Shown: in pieces, positions 43,314 to 51,574 of the stretch
Layout: the number at the start of each line of letters is the position of its first letter
Numbering within the stretch: position 1 is the stretch's first letter
Assembly: GCF_039535115.1 (NCBI RefSeq)
Contig: NZ_BAAAWO010000001.1
Span: forward strand, 2,790,001 to 2,854,000
DNA from: Paeniglutamicibacter sulfureus
GTDB taxonomy: Bacteria; Actinomycetota; Actinomycetes; Actinomycetales; Micrococcaceae
Direction of reading: 5' to 3'
DNA length: 64,000 nucleotides
Program-made: the position numbers and the translations under genes
Notes under the pieces: model-generated
Seen by the model: only the letters and a program-made list of their open reading frames with translations
What the model was told of the DNA's origin: nothing
The model's database searches: none

Positions 43314-44534
43314 TCATTCGCGCCCGGGCCGCCGACGGATCAACCCCGGGCCGAGGTCGGCGATCGTGGCCGCTCCCATGAGCTGCATGTTGACCTCGAT
43401 TTCCTTGGCCAGCAGTTCGATGACCCGCGCGACGCCTTGCTCGCCACCTGCCATCAGCCCGTAGAGGTAGGCGCGGCCAATGAGGACGAAGTCGGCCCCG
43501 GCGCAGAGCGAGGCGACGATGTCGGCACCGGACATGATGCCCGAGTCCAGGATGATCTCCACCCCCGCACCGACTTCGGCACGCACCTCGGACAGCGCTT
43601 CGAAGGAGACCGGGGCACGGTCCAGCTGGCGACCGCCGTGGTTGGAGACCACCAGTCCGTCGGCCCCGGCGTCAACGGACTTGCGCGCGTCCTCGGTCGT
43701 GAGCACCCCCTTGACGAAGAGCTTGCCGTCCCAGATCGAGCGGATCCATTCCAGGTCGGCGAAGGAGAGCGTCGGGTCGAACATCGAGTTGATCAGGGTG
43801 GGCAGGTCGGTGGCGCTGTTGGACAGCGAGGCGAACTTCAACGAGTCGGTGGTCAGGAAGTTGAACCACCATTCGGGGCGGTAGGAGGCATCCAGCACCG
43901 TTTTAAGGTTCAGCTTGGGCGGGATGACCATGCCGTTGCGGGCATCGCGCAGGCGCTGGCCGGCCACGGGAGTGTCGACGGTGACCAGCAGGGTGTCATA
44001 GCCCGCGGTCCTGGCACGCTCCAGCAGCTGGCGCGACTTCTCGCGGTCCTTCCACAGGTAGAGCTGGAACCAGCGGCGGGACTCCGGTGCCGCCTCGGCG
44101 ACCTCCTCCAGCGAGCGGGTGCCCATGGTGGACAGGGAGAACGGGATGCCGGCGGCCGCGGCGGCGCGCACCGCGCCGGTCTCCCCCTCGGCATGCATGA
44201 ACCGGGTGAACCCGGTCGGGGCGATGCCGAAGGGCAGTGCCGAGGACGCACCGGCAATGGTGGTGGACAAATCCGCCTTCGCGGTGCCGTGCAGGATGCG
44301 CGGAATCAGCTCGATCGAGTCGAGTACCTCCCGGGAGCGGCGGTAGGTCAGCTCGCGCTGGGCCGCGCCGTCGACGTAGTCGAACGCCGGTGTGGGGGTG
44401 CGCCGCTTGGCGATGGCGCGCAGGTCCCACACGTCGGCGGCCTTGGCCAGTCGTGCCGCCCGCCTGTCCAGGGTGACGGGCTCGAAGTTCATCAGCGAGC
44501 GAAGTTCGGATATCTGCGGCAGGCGGCGCTTCAT
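43314..44534 (-). CDS. FMN-dependent alpha-hydroxy-acid dehydrogenase (LldD-like)
   Basis: Oxidises L-lactate or another 2-hydroxy acid to the keto acid; 406 residues. AFDYVDGAAQRELTYRRSREVLDSIELIPRIL is the conserved opening. FQLYLWKDRE and VTVDTPVAGQRLRDARNG follow, and VVSNHGGRQLD holds the catalytic histidine, with later FMN phosphate-binding glycines (LDSGIMSGADIV, IGRAYLYGLMAGG). It follows an MFS transporter gene by 69 bp. A divergent GntR gene controls the pair. Lactate is the usual substrate; mandelate or glycolate are alternatives. Confidence 0.9.
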   Translation of the reverse strand: MKRRLPQISELRSLMNFEPVTLDRRAARLAKAADVWDLRAIAKRRTPTPAFDYVDGAAQRELTYRRSREVLDSIELIPRILHGTAKADLSTTIAGASSALPFGIAPTGFTRFMHAEGETGAVRAAAAAGIPFSLSTMGTRSLEEVAEAAPESRRWFQLYLWKDREKSRQLLERARTAGYDTLLVTVDTPVAGQRLRDARNGMVIPPKLNLKTVLDASYRPEWWFNFLTTDSLKFASLSNSATDLPTLINSMFDPTLSFADLEWIRSIWDGKLFVKGVLTTEDARKSVDAGADGLVVSNHGGRQLDRAPVSFEALSEVRAEVGAGVEIILDSGIMSGADIVASLCAGADFVLIGRAYLYGLMAGGEQGVARVIELLAKEIEVNMQLMGAATIADLGPGLIRRRPGRE

Positions 44535-44603
44535 GGGGGGGGTGTCCGGCTTTCTGTGGATCGTGCGTGGGGGGATGGTGCGTGGGGCACGGGGAAGGGC
44601 GGG

Positions 44604-45947
44604 TCAGTGGTTGGCGGGAACCCTCAGGGAGAGCAGAACGGCGATCGCCGAGAGCAGGCAGCATGCCAGCAGGTAGCCGGCGGCCAGGTGCGTGCTGCCG
44701 TCCGCGGCGTTGACCAGGGCGGCGGCTATCAGCGGGCTGAGCCCGGCAACCACGGCCCCGTTGGTCTCGCGAGCCACGCCGATTCCGCTGAGTCGGCGCT
44801 GTGGCGGGAAGAGGTTGGTGAGGAATGCACCCTGCGCACCGCTGGTGGCCGGGATGACCAGCCCGTAGCCCAGCGCGATCGCGGTGAAGGCCAGGGCGAA
44901 GCTGCCGGCGCTGAGCAGCCCGAAGATCGGGTAGGCCAGCACCGCGCCCATGACGGAGCCGAAAAGCAGCACCTTCGCGGCGCCGAACCTGTCCGAAAGT
45001 CGGCCACCCACCGGGGTCAGCGCGACGGAGACCAGCGAGCCGAGGGTGACGGCCAACAGCGCGTCGGACTTGGCCAGCCCCACCAGCGGGGAGGTCATCA
45101 GGCTCAGCGCGTAGACGGCCAGGATGTAGTTCATGGCATTGTGCCCGGTGATGGAGAAGAACCCGATGAGGACCTGGCGCCAGTCGCGGGCCAGCACGTC
45201 GCGCAGCGGCAGCCGCGACTTCGTGCGTTCGGCCGCCGCCTTCTCGACGGCCCGGGAGTACTCCGGGGTTTCCTCGAGCCGGTTGCGGATGTACAGGGCC
45301 AACAGGAAGAGCACCGCGGAAACGAGGAACGGGACGCGCCACGCCCAGCCCAGCAACGCCTCGGTGCCCAGCGAGGACACGGCAAAGAAGGCGAAGGTGG
45401 CCAGCGCGATGCCGGCCGGCGGGGTGGAGAGCACCAGCGAGGTATAGAAGCCGCGGCGCTTCGGCGGGGCGAATTCGGCCACCAGGGTCATGGCCCCGGC
45501 CAGCTCGGCTCCGGCCCCGAAGCCCTGCAGCAGCCGCAGGATGACCAGCAGCAGCGGGGCGGCCGCCCCGATTGCCGCGCTGGTAGGCAGCAGCCCCACG
45601 CCGACGGTGGCCACGCCCATCAGGACGATGGTGAGCATCATGGCCGGGCGCCGGCCGTACTTGTCGCCGATGTGCCCGACGATGACCCCGCCCAGCGGTC
45701 GGGCGACGAACCCCACCGCGAAGGTGGCAAAGGCCATCATGGCGGCGGCCGAGGACACCGCCTCGGAGAAGAAGAGCGGGGCGATGACCAGGCCGGCCGC
45801 CGCTCCATAGAGCGCATAGTCGTACCACTCGATGACCGTGCCGAGAACCGCGGCGAAGACTGCCCGGCGTCCGGCCGGGGTGAGCCGCTGGTTCTCGGCG
45901 CGTTGTTCCTCGGCGCGAAGCCCGGGGTTAGTGGTCATCGTTGACAT
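44604..45947 (-). CDS. MFS transporter, metabolite:H+ symporter (MHS) type
   Basis: Twelve-helix symporter of 447 residues, of the group importing alpha-ketoglutarate, proline, shikimate and similar acids. GTVIEWYDYALYGAAAGLVIAPLFF is the MHS opening. GHIGDKYGRRPAMMLTI is the loop 2-3 motif, and LRLLQGFGAGAELAGA follows. ATG 45947 and ATG 45938 are both possible. First gene of an operon with the 2-hydroxy-acid dehydrogenase, so it probably imports that acid. Confidence 0.88.
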   Translation of the reverse strand: MSTMTTNPGLRAEEQRAENQRLTPAGRRAVFAAVLGTVIEWYDYALYGAAAGLVIAPLFFSEAVSSAAAMMAFATFAVGFVARPLGGVIVGHIGDKYGRRPAMMLTIVLMGVATVGVGLLPTSAAIGAAAPLLLVILRLLQGFGAGAELAGAMTLVAEFAPPKRRGFYTSLVLSTPPAGIALATFAFFAVSSLGTEALLGWAWRVPFLVSAVLFLLALYIRNRLEETPEYSRAVEKAAAERTKSRLPLRDVLARDWRQVLIGFFSITGHNAMNYILAVYALSLMTSPLVGLAKSDALLAVTLGSLVSVALTPVGGRLSDRFGAAKVLLFGSVMGAVLAYPIFGLLSAGSFALAFTAIALGYGLVIPATSGAQGAFLTNLFPPQRRLSGIGVARETNGAVVAGLSPLIAAALVNAADGSTHLAAGYLLACCLLSAIAVLLSLRVPANH

Positions 45948-45975
45948 CCATCCGTCCAAAATCCTGAAAAATCCC

Positions 45976-46011
45976 TGAAAGATATTTCTAACAGGGAGGT
46001 AGTATCTTTCA
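45976..46011. promoter_or_regulatory. Inverted repeats in the GntR/MFS divergent region
   Basis: TGAAAGATA (45976-45984) and TATCTTTCA (46003-46011) are perfect arms 18 bp apart. Overlapping them, TCCCTG (45972-45977) pairs with CAGGGA (45992-45997). Likely operator of the FCD-type GntR protein. Confidence 0.6.
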
Positions 46012-46083
46012 CAAGGGCCGCGGAAGCATCCGGCCCAATGTGACGCGGGCACCGACGCCCGCCGACCCGAGGGAGTTTCACCG

Positions 46084-46743
46084 ATGAGTCCATCGCTCAC
46101 CGATCGCCTGGTCGTGCAATTGCGCGCGGCCATCCTCTCGGGACGGATCGCCCCGGGAAGCATCGTGGTCGAGCCGCGCCTGGCCGAGGAGTACTCCGTT
46201 TCCAAGACGCCGGTCCGCGAGGCGCTGCGCCTGCTGACCTCCCAGGGCCTGCTCACCGTGTTGCCCAAGAAGGGCTATCTGGTGCGCACCATGGGCCTGC
46301 ACGACGTGCAGGAAACCCTTGACCTGCGCATGCTCCTGGAACCGCACGCGGCGGCCGCCGCCGCCGGATTCCTGCCGCAGGAACTCACCGTGAAGCTGCG
46401 CCAGCTACTCGATACCCAGGCAGCGCTGTCCGCCGCCGACCCGCTGGGGGCCATGAAGGCGGCCCAGGACTTCCACCAGGCCATCGCGGACGCCTCGCGC
46501 AATTCACGCCTGGCCGATTCCCTGCGGCGCTGTTTCGACGAGACGGCCCGCGCCCACCACGTGCTTCCGGGGCTGCAACACTATATGGGCGCCCCCACCG
46601 AGCTGGCCGAGCACGAGGCCCTCTACGCCGCGATCGCCGCGGCGGACGCGCGGGCGGCCGAGGAAGCCATGCGCGTGCACCTGCGTTCCATCCGCACCGC
46701 CATGGCCCAGCAGTTCACCGACCCGGGGAGCCTTTGGGCCTGA
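46084..46743 (+). CDS. GntR-family regulator, FCD subfamily
   Basis: Regulator of 219 residues. The winged helix is at residues 5-70 (VVQLRAAILSGRIAPGSIVVEPRLAEEYSVSKTPVREALRLL). The helical FCD domain (LRMLLEPHAAAAAAG, DFHQAIADASRN, HEALYAAIAAADARAAEEAMRVHL) has the conserved Asp and His residues that bind a metal in this group. GAGGGAG precedes the ATG. Divergent from the MFS/2-hydroxy-acid dehydrogenase operon and probably responsive to that acid. Confidence 0.9.
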   Translation: MSPSLTDRLVVQLRAAILSGRIAPGSIVVEPRLAEEYSVSKTPVREALRLLTSQGLLTVLPKKGYLVRTMGLHDVQETLDLRMLLEPHAAAAAAGFLPQELTVKLRQLLDTQAALSAADPLGAMKAAQDFHQAIADASRNSRLADSLRRCFDETARAHHVLPGLQHYMGAPTELAEHEALYAAIAAADARAAEEAMRVHLRSIRTAMAQQFTDPGSLWA

Positions 46744-46755
46744 TTTTCCCGCGGC

Positions 46756-48111
46756 TCAGGCTCCCAGGCGCATCCATTTGTCGTTGCGCACCCGCCACGT
46801 GAGCGTCGCGGCGCGGGCGAGCATGAAGCCCAGGCCGAATGCCACCCAGATCCAGGCGACGGCCGAGACTCCGGCGTGCTCGAAGCGCGTCACGATGAAG
46901 AGCAGCGGCAGGTAGACCAGCAGCGTGACGACGCCGGCGACCGCCAGGTAGCGCGCGTCCCCGGCACCGATCAGCACCCCGTCCAGCACGAACACGAGTC
47001 CGCAGACCGGTTGGGACGCTGCGAGGATCCAGACCCCGACCATGGTTGCCTCCCGCACCGAGTCATTCGTGGTGAACAGCGCGCCGACAAAGGGGGCGAT
47101 GACCGCCAGCAGCGCGCCGGTTGCCACGCCGAAGTACAGGCCCCAGCGGCACATGGTCCTGGTCAGCAGGTTGGCCCGCACCGCGTCGCCGGCCCCCAGC
47201 TCCTTGCCGATCAGCGCCTGCGCGGCAATGGCCAGCGCATCCAGCGCAAAGGCCATGAAGGTGAAGATGGTGAAGACCAGCTGGTGGGCGGCGAGCGTGA
47301 GAGCCCCCTGTCCGGTGGCCACCCAGACCGTGGCGAGCAGCGCCAGGCGCAGCGACAGCGTGCGCAGCATCAGCCAGGATCCGACCTGCCCGGTGCCCAG
47401 CACCCCGCGCCCGTGCGGCGCCAGCGACTGTCCGGCATTGCGGATCCGTGGAATGAGCATCCACAGGTACACCGCGGCCATCCCCCATTGGGCGATCGAG
47501 GTGCCCAGCGCGGCACCGGCAACGGACATCCCCAGCGGGTAGACCAGGATGAGGTTAAGCGCGATGTTTGCGGCAAAGCCTATCCCCGCCACGTAGAGCG
47601 GGGTCTTGGTGTCCTGCATGCCGCGAAGCACCCCGGTCGCGGCGAGCACCAGCAGCATCGCGGGTATGCCGAAGGTGGAATATTGGATGTAGTCCACCGC
47701 AAACCGGAGCACCTCGCCCTGGGCTCCCATGGCGGCCGCCAGCATGGGTGCACCGAAGAACCCGGCCAGGCCCAGGACCACGCCCAGGCCGAGGGCAAGC
47801 CAGATCCCGTCGCGCCCGGCGGCCATGGCCCGCCCGAGGTCGCCGGCGCCGATGGCCCGGGCTACGGCGGGGGTGGTGGAGTATGCCAGAAAGACCATGA
47901 GTCCCACCGCGGTTTGCAGGACCGTGGTCCCCAGCCCCGCGCCGGCAAGTTCGTTGATGCCCAGGTGCCCGACGATGGCCATGTCGGCCAGCAGGAAGAG
48001 CGGCTCCGCAATGAGAGCGCCCAGCGCGGGAACGGCCAGTGCCAGAATGGTTCGGCCCAACCCGCGGGACGCATCGGGGGTGACGACCTGTTTCCTGCCT
48101 GCTTCTTTCAC
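46756..48111 (-). CDS. MATE-family multidrug exporter (DinF-like)
   Basis: Na+- or H+-coupled exporter of 451 residues with 12 predicted helices. LALAVPALGALIAEPLFLLADMAIVGHLG is the MATE opening. QDTKTPLYVAGIGFAANIALNLILVYPLGM lies at the first-half end, typical of DinF-type members. Start GTG 48111 is the most likely. It ends 12 bp from the convergent GntR gene. No regulator is adjacent on its own strand; the tandem boxes at 48164-48196 face the other way. Confidence 0.88.
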   Translation of the reverse strand: MKEAGRKQVVTPDASRGLGRTILALAVPALGALIAEPLFLLADMAIVGHLGINELAGAGLGTTVLQTAVGLMVFLAYSTTPAVARAIGAGDLGRAMAAGRDGIWLALGLGVVLGLAGFFGAPMLAAAMGAQGEVLRFAVDYIQYSTFGIPAMLLVLAATGVLRGMQDTKTPLYVAGIGFAANIALNLILVYPLGMSVAGAALGTSIAQWGMAAVYLWMLIPRIRNAGQSLAPHGRGVLGTGQVGSWLMLRTLSLRLALLATVWVATGQGALTLAAHQLVFTIFTFMAFALDALAIAAQALIGKELGAGDAVRANLLTRTMCRWGLYFGVATGALLAVIAPFVGALFTTNDSVREATMVGVWILAASQPVCGLVFVLDGVLIGAGDARYLAVAGVVTLLVYLPLLFIVTRFEHAGVSAVAWIWVAFGLGFMLARAATLTWRVRNDKWMRLGA

Positions 48112-48160
48112 CCCACCAGCCTACCGGGCACGGTCTCGCCCACGATTTCCCCACAAGCCA

Positions 48161-48196
48161 TTGACACAAACAGGTTTGTGTCACAAACTTGTTTGC
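48161..48196 (+). promoter_or_regulatory. Module B promoter region with tandem operators
   Basis: TTGACA (48161-48166) is a perfect -35-like element. Two dyads follow: ACACAAACAGGTTTGTGT (48164-48181) and ACAAAC-tt-GTTTGC (48183-48196). Both fit ACAAAC-N2-GTTTGY and their centres are 17 bp apart. The -10 element is weak. Likely bound by the winged-helix protein at 48909. Confidence 0.68.
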
Positions 48197-48249
48197 GGTC
48201 GATTGTCGTTTCATTCCATCCCCCGGCACCGCGAAGGAAAGGCATCACC

Positions 48250-48906
48250 ATGAACACAAACCCTGCCCCCGACTCCCACCAGCAACTTGATCCGCGCGCC
48301 GCACTGGCGGCGATCAACCAGACCGCCGCGGTAACCCGCGCCTCCATTGAACCCAACGTCGCGCTCATCTACTTCGTGTGGGCCCTCACCTACCTGGCCG
48401 GCTACGGGCTGCTGCACGGCGCAACGTTCGGCTGGATTCCACTGGCCTACACGACCGCGCTGGTCCTCGGCGGGATAATCCTGCTCGCCGCCGTGGCCTA
48501 CACCGCGGTTCTGGGCATCCGTTCCGGATCCCAGGTGCGTGGGGATTCCAAGTTCGCGGGCATGGCCTACGGCATGAGCTGGATGGGCGGCTTCGCCACC
48601 GTGGCCGTATTCAGCATCGCCTTCGCCAGGCTCATGCCGGACTCCGCGCAGTTGGCGACCGGCTGGCTGATCAACGCGGTGGCCATCCTGGTCGTCTCCC
48701 TGATGTACATGGCCGGGGCCGCAATCTTCCAGGACCGAGACATGTTCATCCTCGGTGTCTGCTTCACCGCGCTGAACGTCGCCGGGCTTGTCGCCGGACC
48801 CGGGACCTTCATTTCCATCTTCGCCATCGGCGGCCCGGTCCTCTTCATCGCCGCCGGACTCCTCGCACTTGCCCGCCGCCGCGCTTCCTCCCGGGCGGCG
48901 AAGTAG
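48250..48906 (+). CDS. Six-helix membrane protein, module B
   Basis: Membrane protein of 218 residues with about six helices (VALIYFVWALTYLAGYGLL; ALVLGGIILLAAVAYTAV; four more) after a polar lead with RAALAAINQT. No transport or enzyme motif is recognised. The ATG at 48250 has GAAGGAAAG upstream. It is followed after 2 nt by a winged-helix gene of the same family as that in module A, but the two membrane proteins differ in length. Tandem operators precede it, so the pair is probably self-repressed. Confidence 0.78.
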   Translation: MNTNPAPDSHQQLDPRAALAAINQTAAVTRASIEPNVALIYFVWALTYLAGYGLLHGATFGWIPLAYTTALVLGGIILLAAVAYTAVLGIRSGSQVRGDSKFAGMAYGMSWMGGFATVAVFSIAFARLMPDSAQLATGWLINAVAILVVSLMYMAGAAIFQDRDMFILGVCFTALNVAGLVAGPGTFISIFAIGGPVLFIAAGLLALARRRASSRAAK

Positions 48907-48908
48907 CC

Positions 48909-49193
48909 ATGGCCGAGTTGGATCCACTCATCCACGCGGATGCCCGGTTGCGGGTCATGTCGGCGCTGAACACCCTGGGGCCGAAGGAATCCATGGCTTT
49001 CCCCAAGCTGCGCGAAATCCTGTCGATGACCGCGGGCAACCTTTCCACGCACCTGCGCAAGCTGGAGGACGCCGGGTACATCTCCCAGGTGAAGGTCATC
49101 GAGGGCCGAAGCCCTGCCACCTATGTCGGCATTACCGCTCGGGGCGTCGCCGCGTTCGAGGCCTACAAGGCCCAGCTCATCCAACTGCTTTAA
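48909..49193 (+). CDS. Winged-helix regulator (HTH_34/ArsR-like), module B
   Basis: DNA-binding protein of 94 residues. It reads LDPLIHADARLRVMSALN, then FPKLREILSMTAGNLSTHLRKLEDAGYISQVKV, then ATYVGITARGVAAFEAY. This matches the HTH_34 winged helix and is clearly related to the protein at 21490-21795. The ATG lies 2 nt after the stop of the membrane-protein gene, so translation is coupled. It is likely to bind the tandem dyads at 48164-48196. The inducer is unknown, and the membrane protein may relay it. Confidence 0.83.
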   Translation: MAELDPLIHADARLRVMSALNTLGPKESMAFPKLREILSMTAGNLSTHLRKLEDAGYISQVKVIEGRSPATYVGITARGVAAFEAYKAQLIQLL

Positions 49194-49213
49194 CTGCGCT
49201 TTCCCCGCATGCA

Positions 49214-49245
49214 GCAAGCCCCGTCCATTACTGGACGGGGCTTGC
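49214..49245. terminator. Bidirectional hairpin terminator
   Basis: A perfect 14-bp stem GCAAGCCCCGTCCA / TGGACGGGGCTTGC with loop ttac lies between the stop of module B and that of the convergent 27-residue gene. The T-tract is weak on both strands. Confidence 0.75.
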
Positions 49246-49269
49246 CGTTAACTACTCAGAGACGATGCC

Positions 49270-49353
49270 CTAGATCGCAGAAGCGATCCAGATTACCAAG
49301 GCAACGGCGACGAGAACGCCTACGATTGTCCATACAAGGTTGCTTCCACGCAT
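49270..49353 (-). CDS. 27-residue single-helix membrane protein
   Basis: The peptide starts MRGSNLVWTIVGVLVAVAL and ends IWIASAI: a short basic start and one hydrophobic helix. Similar tiny proteins recur in Micrococcaceae genomes in my recollection, but no function is known. The ATG at 49353 has GGAAGTGG upstream. Its stop is followed by the hairpin at 49214-49245. Too short for most gene finders; reality is supported by ribosome site, helix and terminator. Confidence 0.6.
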   Translation of the reverse strand: MRGSNLVWTIVGVLVAVALVIWIASAI

Positions 49354-49502
49354 GTGGTCCACTTCCAATCTCTTCGTTGTTACTTCTCAATATGGGTATA
49401 CAGAGAACTTCTTTAGCATAACGGGTGGCGGCGCCGGAGCCAGCACGATTTGCACAGACTCGCCGGGAAAACCCGTCGTCGGGCCCGCTTTCCCCGCCAA
49501 GC

Positions 49503-50723
49503 CTAGGGGTGCCGACGCAGGCCCCCGAGTGCCAGCAGCGCCGCCAGCACCAACAGGGAAACCACCGAAACCACCAACCCCGGCCAGTTGGCGGCGTTGA
49601 ACGCCATGCCGATGGCCCAGCCAAAGAGCGAAGACCCGGAATAGTAGGCCAGGTTGTACAGGCTGGCGGCCTGTGCCCGCCCACCGACGCCGAGCATTGG
49701 AATCCAGCCGCTGGCCACCGAATGGGCGGCAAAGAACCCGGCGGTGAACACCAAAAGCCCGAAGACGACCGTGGGCAGGAAATCGACCAGTGTCACCACA
49801 AGGCCCGCGGCCATCAACGCAATGGAGGTCAGCAGCACCGGCAGGCGGTTAAAGCGGGCCACCATCGCCCCGGACTGGCGCGATGACCAGGCTCCCGACA
49901 GGTACGCGACGAACACCAGCGAGGCCAGCGAGGCGGGGATCAGGAAGGGCGCGGCCTCCAGCCGGAATCCCAGGTAGTTGTAGACGGCCACGAAGCCGCC
50001 CATGAGCAGGAAACCCTGCGCATAGAGCACCAGCAGCGGCCCCTTTCGCAGGTTCATCCACAGCTTTTTCCACAAGGGAATCCGGTTCGGGCTGCGCCAG
50101 GGCACGGGAGTGAAACCGCGCGGCTTGGGAGCCACCGCGATGAAAACGCCCGCGGCGACGGCTGCCATCACCGACACCACCAGGGTGCCCAGGCGCCAGG
50201 AAACAAATTCACTCAGCGGCCCGGCCACCAGGCGTCCGGCAAGCCCGCCAAGGGTGGTCCCGGAAATATAGGTCCCGGCGGCAACCGCCGAATGCAGGGG
50301 CGACACCTCTTCCGATAGGTACGCCAACGCCACCGCGGGGATCCCGCCCAGGGCCAGGCCCTCGATGAAACGCAGGGCCAGCAGCCATTCGAAGCCAGGG
50401 GAAAATGGCACCGCAAGCCCCAGCGCCACGGCCGCCGTCACGGCGATGGTCATGGCGCGCAGCCGTCCCATCCGGTCGGCCAGCAGCGACCAGAAGAGCA
50501 CCGAGGCGGCCAGGCCCAGCGTCGCGGCGGAAACCGCAAGCGCCGCATCGGCTTCGCTCACCGACAGGTCGCGGGCCAGTTCGGGCAGCACGCCCTGGAC
50601 CGAGTACAGCTGGGAGAAGGTTGCCACCCCGGCGGCGAACAGCGCCAGGATCATCTTGCGGTAGCCGCGGCTGCCATGGGCATGGCCGTGCCAGTGCGCT
50701 GAATCTTCGGGAACGCTACTCAC
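49503..50723 (-). CDS. MFS exporter (YnfM/arabinose-efflux type)
   Basis: Twelve-helix transporter of 406 residues. FAAGVATFSQLYSVQGVLPELARDLSVSEADAALAVSAATLGLAA is the opening of the YnfM/YdhP-like group. LADRMGRLRAMTIAV holds the loop 2-3 motif. The GTG at 50723 fits; the frame stays open to 51215 but overlaps the CPBP gene in another frame and is non-coding there. Exporter role is by family; substrate unknown. Confidence 0.85.
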   Translation of the reverse strand: MSSVPEDSAHWHGHAHGSRGYRKMILALFAAGVATFSQLYSVQGVLPELARDLSVSEADAALAVSAATLGLAASVLFWSLLADRMGRLRAMTIAVTAAVALGLAVPFSPGFEWLLALRFIEGLALGGIPAVALAYLSEEVSPLHSAVAAGTYISGTTLGGLAGRLVAGPLSEFVSWRLGTLVVSVMAAVAAGVFIAVAPKPRGFTPVPWRSPNRIPLWKKLWMNLRKGPLLVLYAQGFLLMGGFVAVYNYLGFRLEAAPFLIPASLASLVFVAYLSGAWSSRQSGAMVARFNRLPVLLTSIALMAAGLVVTLVDFLPTVVFGLLVFTAGFFAAHSVASGWIPMLGVGGRAQAASLYNLAYYSGSSLFGWAIGMAFNAANWPGLVVSVVSLLVLAALLALGGLRRHP

Positions 50724-50749
50724 CTGTGCGACGGTCTTTCGTTGGATAT

Positions 50750-51514
50750 CTACTGCTGGAACAGCGGCAGCAGCGTATAGGACAGGATCAGCGCCACGGC
50801 ATTGTTGAAGACGTGTAGGACGTAGGAGTAGGCCAGCGACTTTCCGGTGACAACGTAGGCGAGCGACATCATGATCCCCAGCGTCGTATAGGGAATCGCG
50901 CTGGTCAGGTCGAAGGAACCGGATCCAATGAAGTGCAGCGAGGTGAAGAGCACCACCGAGATCGGCACGCAGACCCAGACGTTGAGCTTGCGGCTGAGCT
51001 TGCCGATCAGCAGGTGGCGGAAGATGTATTCCTCCACGAAGGGGCCAAGGATCACGGTGACCACGAACATGGTCGCGAACGGCACCGACCGGGTCATGCC
51101 CTCGATGGCCAGCTGGTTTTCGCTCTTGACCGGATTCCCCATGGCAACCAGCACGATGGCGCTGACGATCAGGGACCCCAGCCAGCCCCCGGGAACCATC
51201 AGGGCCTTGGCCCACGGGTGGTACTTGAACGTGGCGAATGAGGAACGCAGCGCCTCGAAGCCCATGATGATCGCCCCGGTGAACACCACGACGTAGATGA
51301 TGAGGTTAACGCCGAATTGCGCCGAATCCTGGTTCTTGAAGGCCTCGACGAAACCCGGGACCAGCGCCAGCAGTCCACCGGCGCCCAGGACAAAGAGCAC
51401 CAGGTAGGTGCCCAGCACCACCACGTCCCCGCGCCGCATGGGCCCGGCCTCGAAGACCGGTTGCCGCTTGCGCGGCAGCGGGGCGTATGGGTATGGGACA
51501 GGAGTTTGCTGCAT
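50750..51514 (-). CDS. CPBP-family intramembrane metalloprotease
   Basis: Membrane protein of 254 residues of the Abi/CAAX-protease-like group. All three motifs are intact: EEYIFRHLL (EExxxR), FTSLHF (FxxxH) and HVFNN (HxxxN). About seven helices follow a proline-rich cytoplasmic lead. ATG 51514 has GGAAA 3-7 nt upstream. It ends 27 bp before the MFS gene on the same strand. Substrate unknown; prenyl protein processing is not established in actinobacteria. Confidence 0.85.
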   Translation of the reverse strand: MQQTPVPYPYAPLPRKRQPVFEAGPMRRGDVVVLGTYLVLFVLGAGGLLALVPGFVEAFKNQDSAQFGVNLIIYVVVFTGAIIMGFEALRSSFATFKYHPWAKALMVPGGWLGSLIVSAIVLVAMGNPVKSENQLAIEGMTRSVPFATMFVVTVILGPFVEEYIFRHLLIGKLSRKLNVWVCVPISVVLFTSLHFIGSGSFDLTSAIPYTTLGIMMSLAYVVTGKSLAYSYVLHVFNNAVALILSYTLLPLFQQ

Positions 51515-51574
51515 GGTTTCCAGCCTACCGAGCGTTCCCAGGTCCGGAATCCACTTCCGCGCCCCGCACACTTC

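Noticed and set aside
43161..45944. A 927-codon plus-strand frame opposite the 2-hydroxy-acid dehydrogenase and MFS genes
   Set aside because: Composition is Gly/Gln/Arg-rich and shows no domain; both genes on the other strand have clear catalytic or transport motifs.
46876..48249. In-frame 5' extension of the module B membrane protein
   Set aside because: It is antisense to the MATE gene; the proper start with ribosome site is at 48250, after the operators.
50724..51215. In-frame 5' extension of the MFS gene at 49503
   Set aside because: It overlaps the CPBP protease gene in another frame, and that gene has intact motifs.
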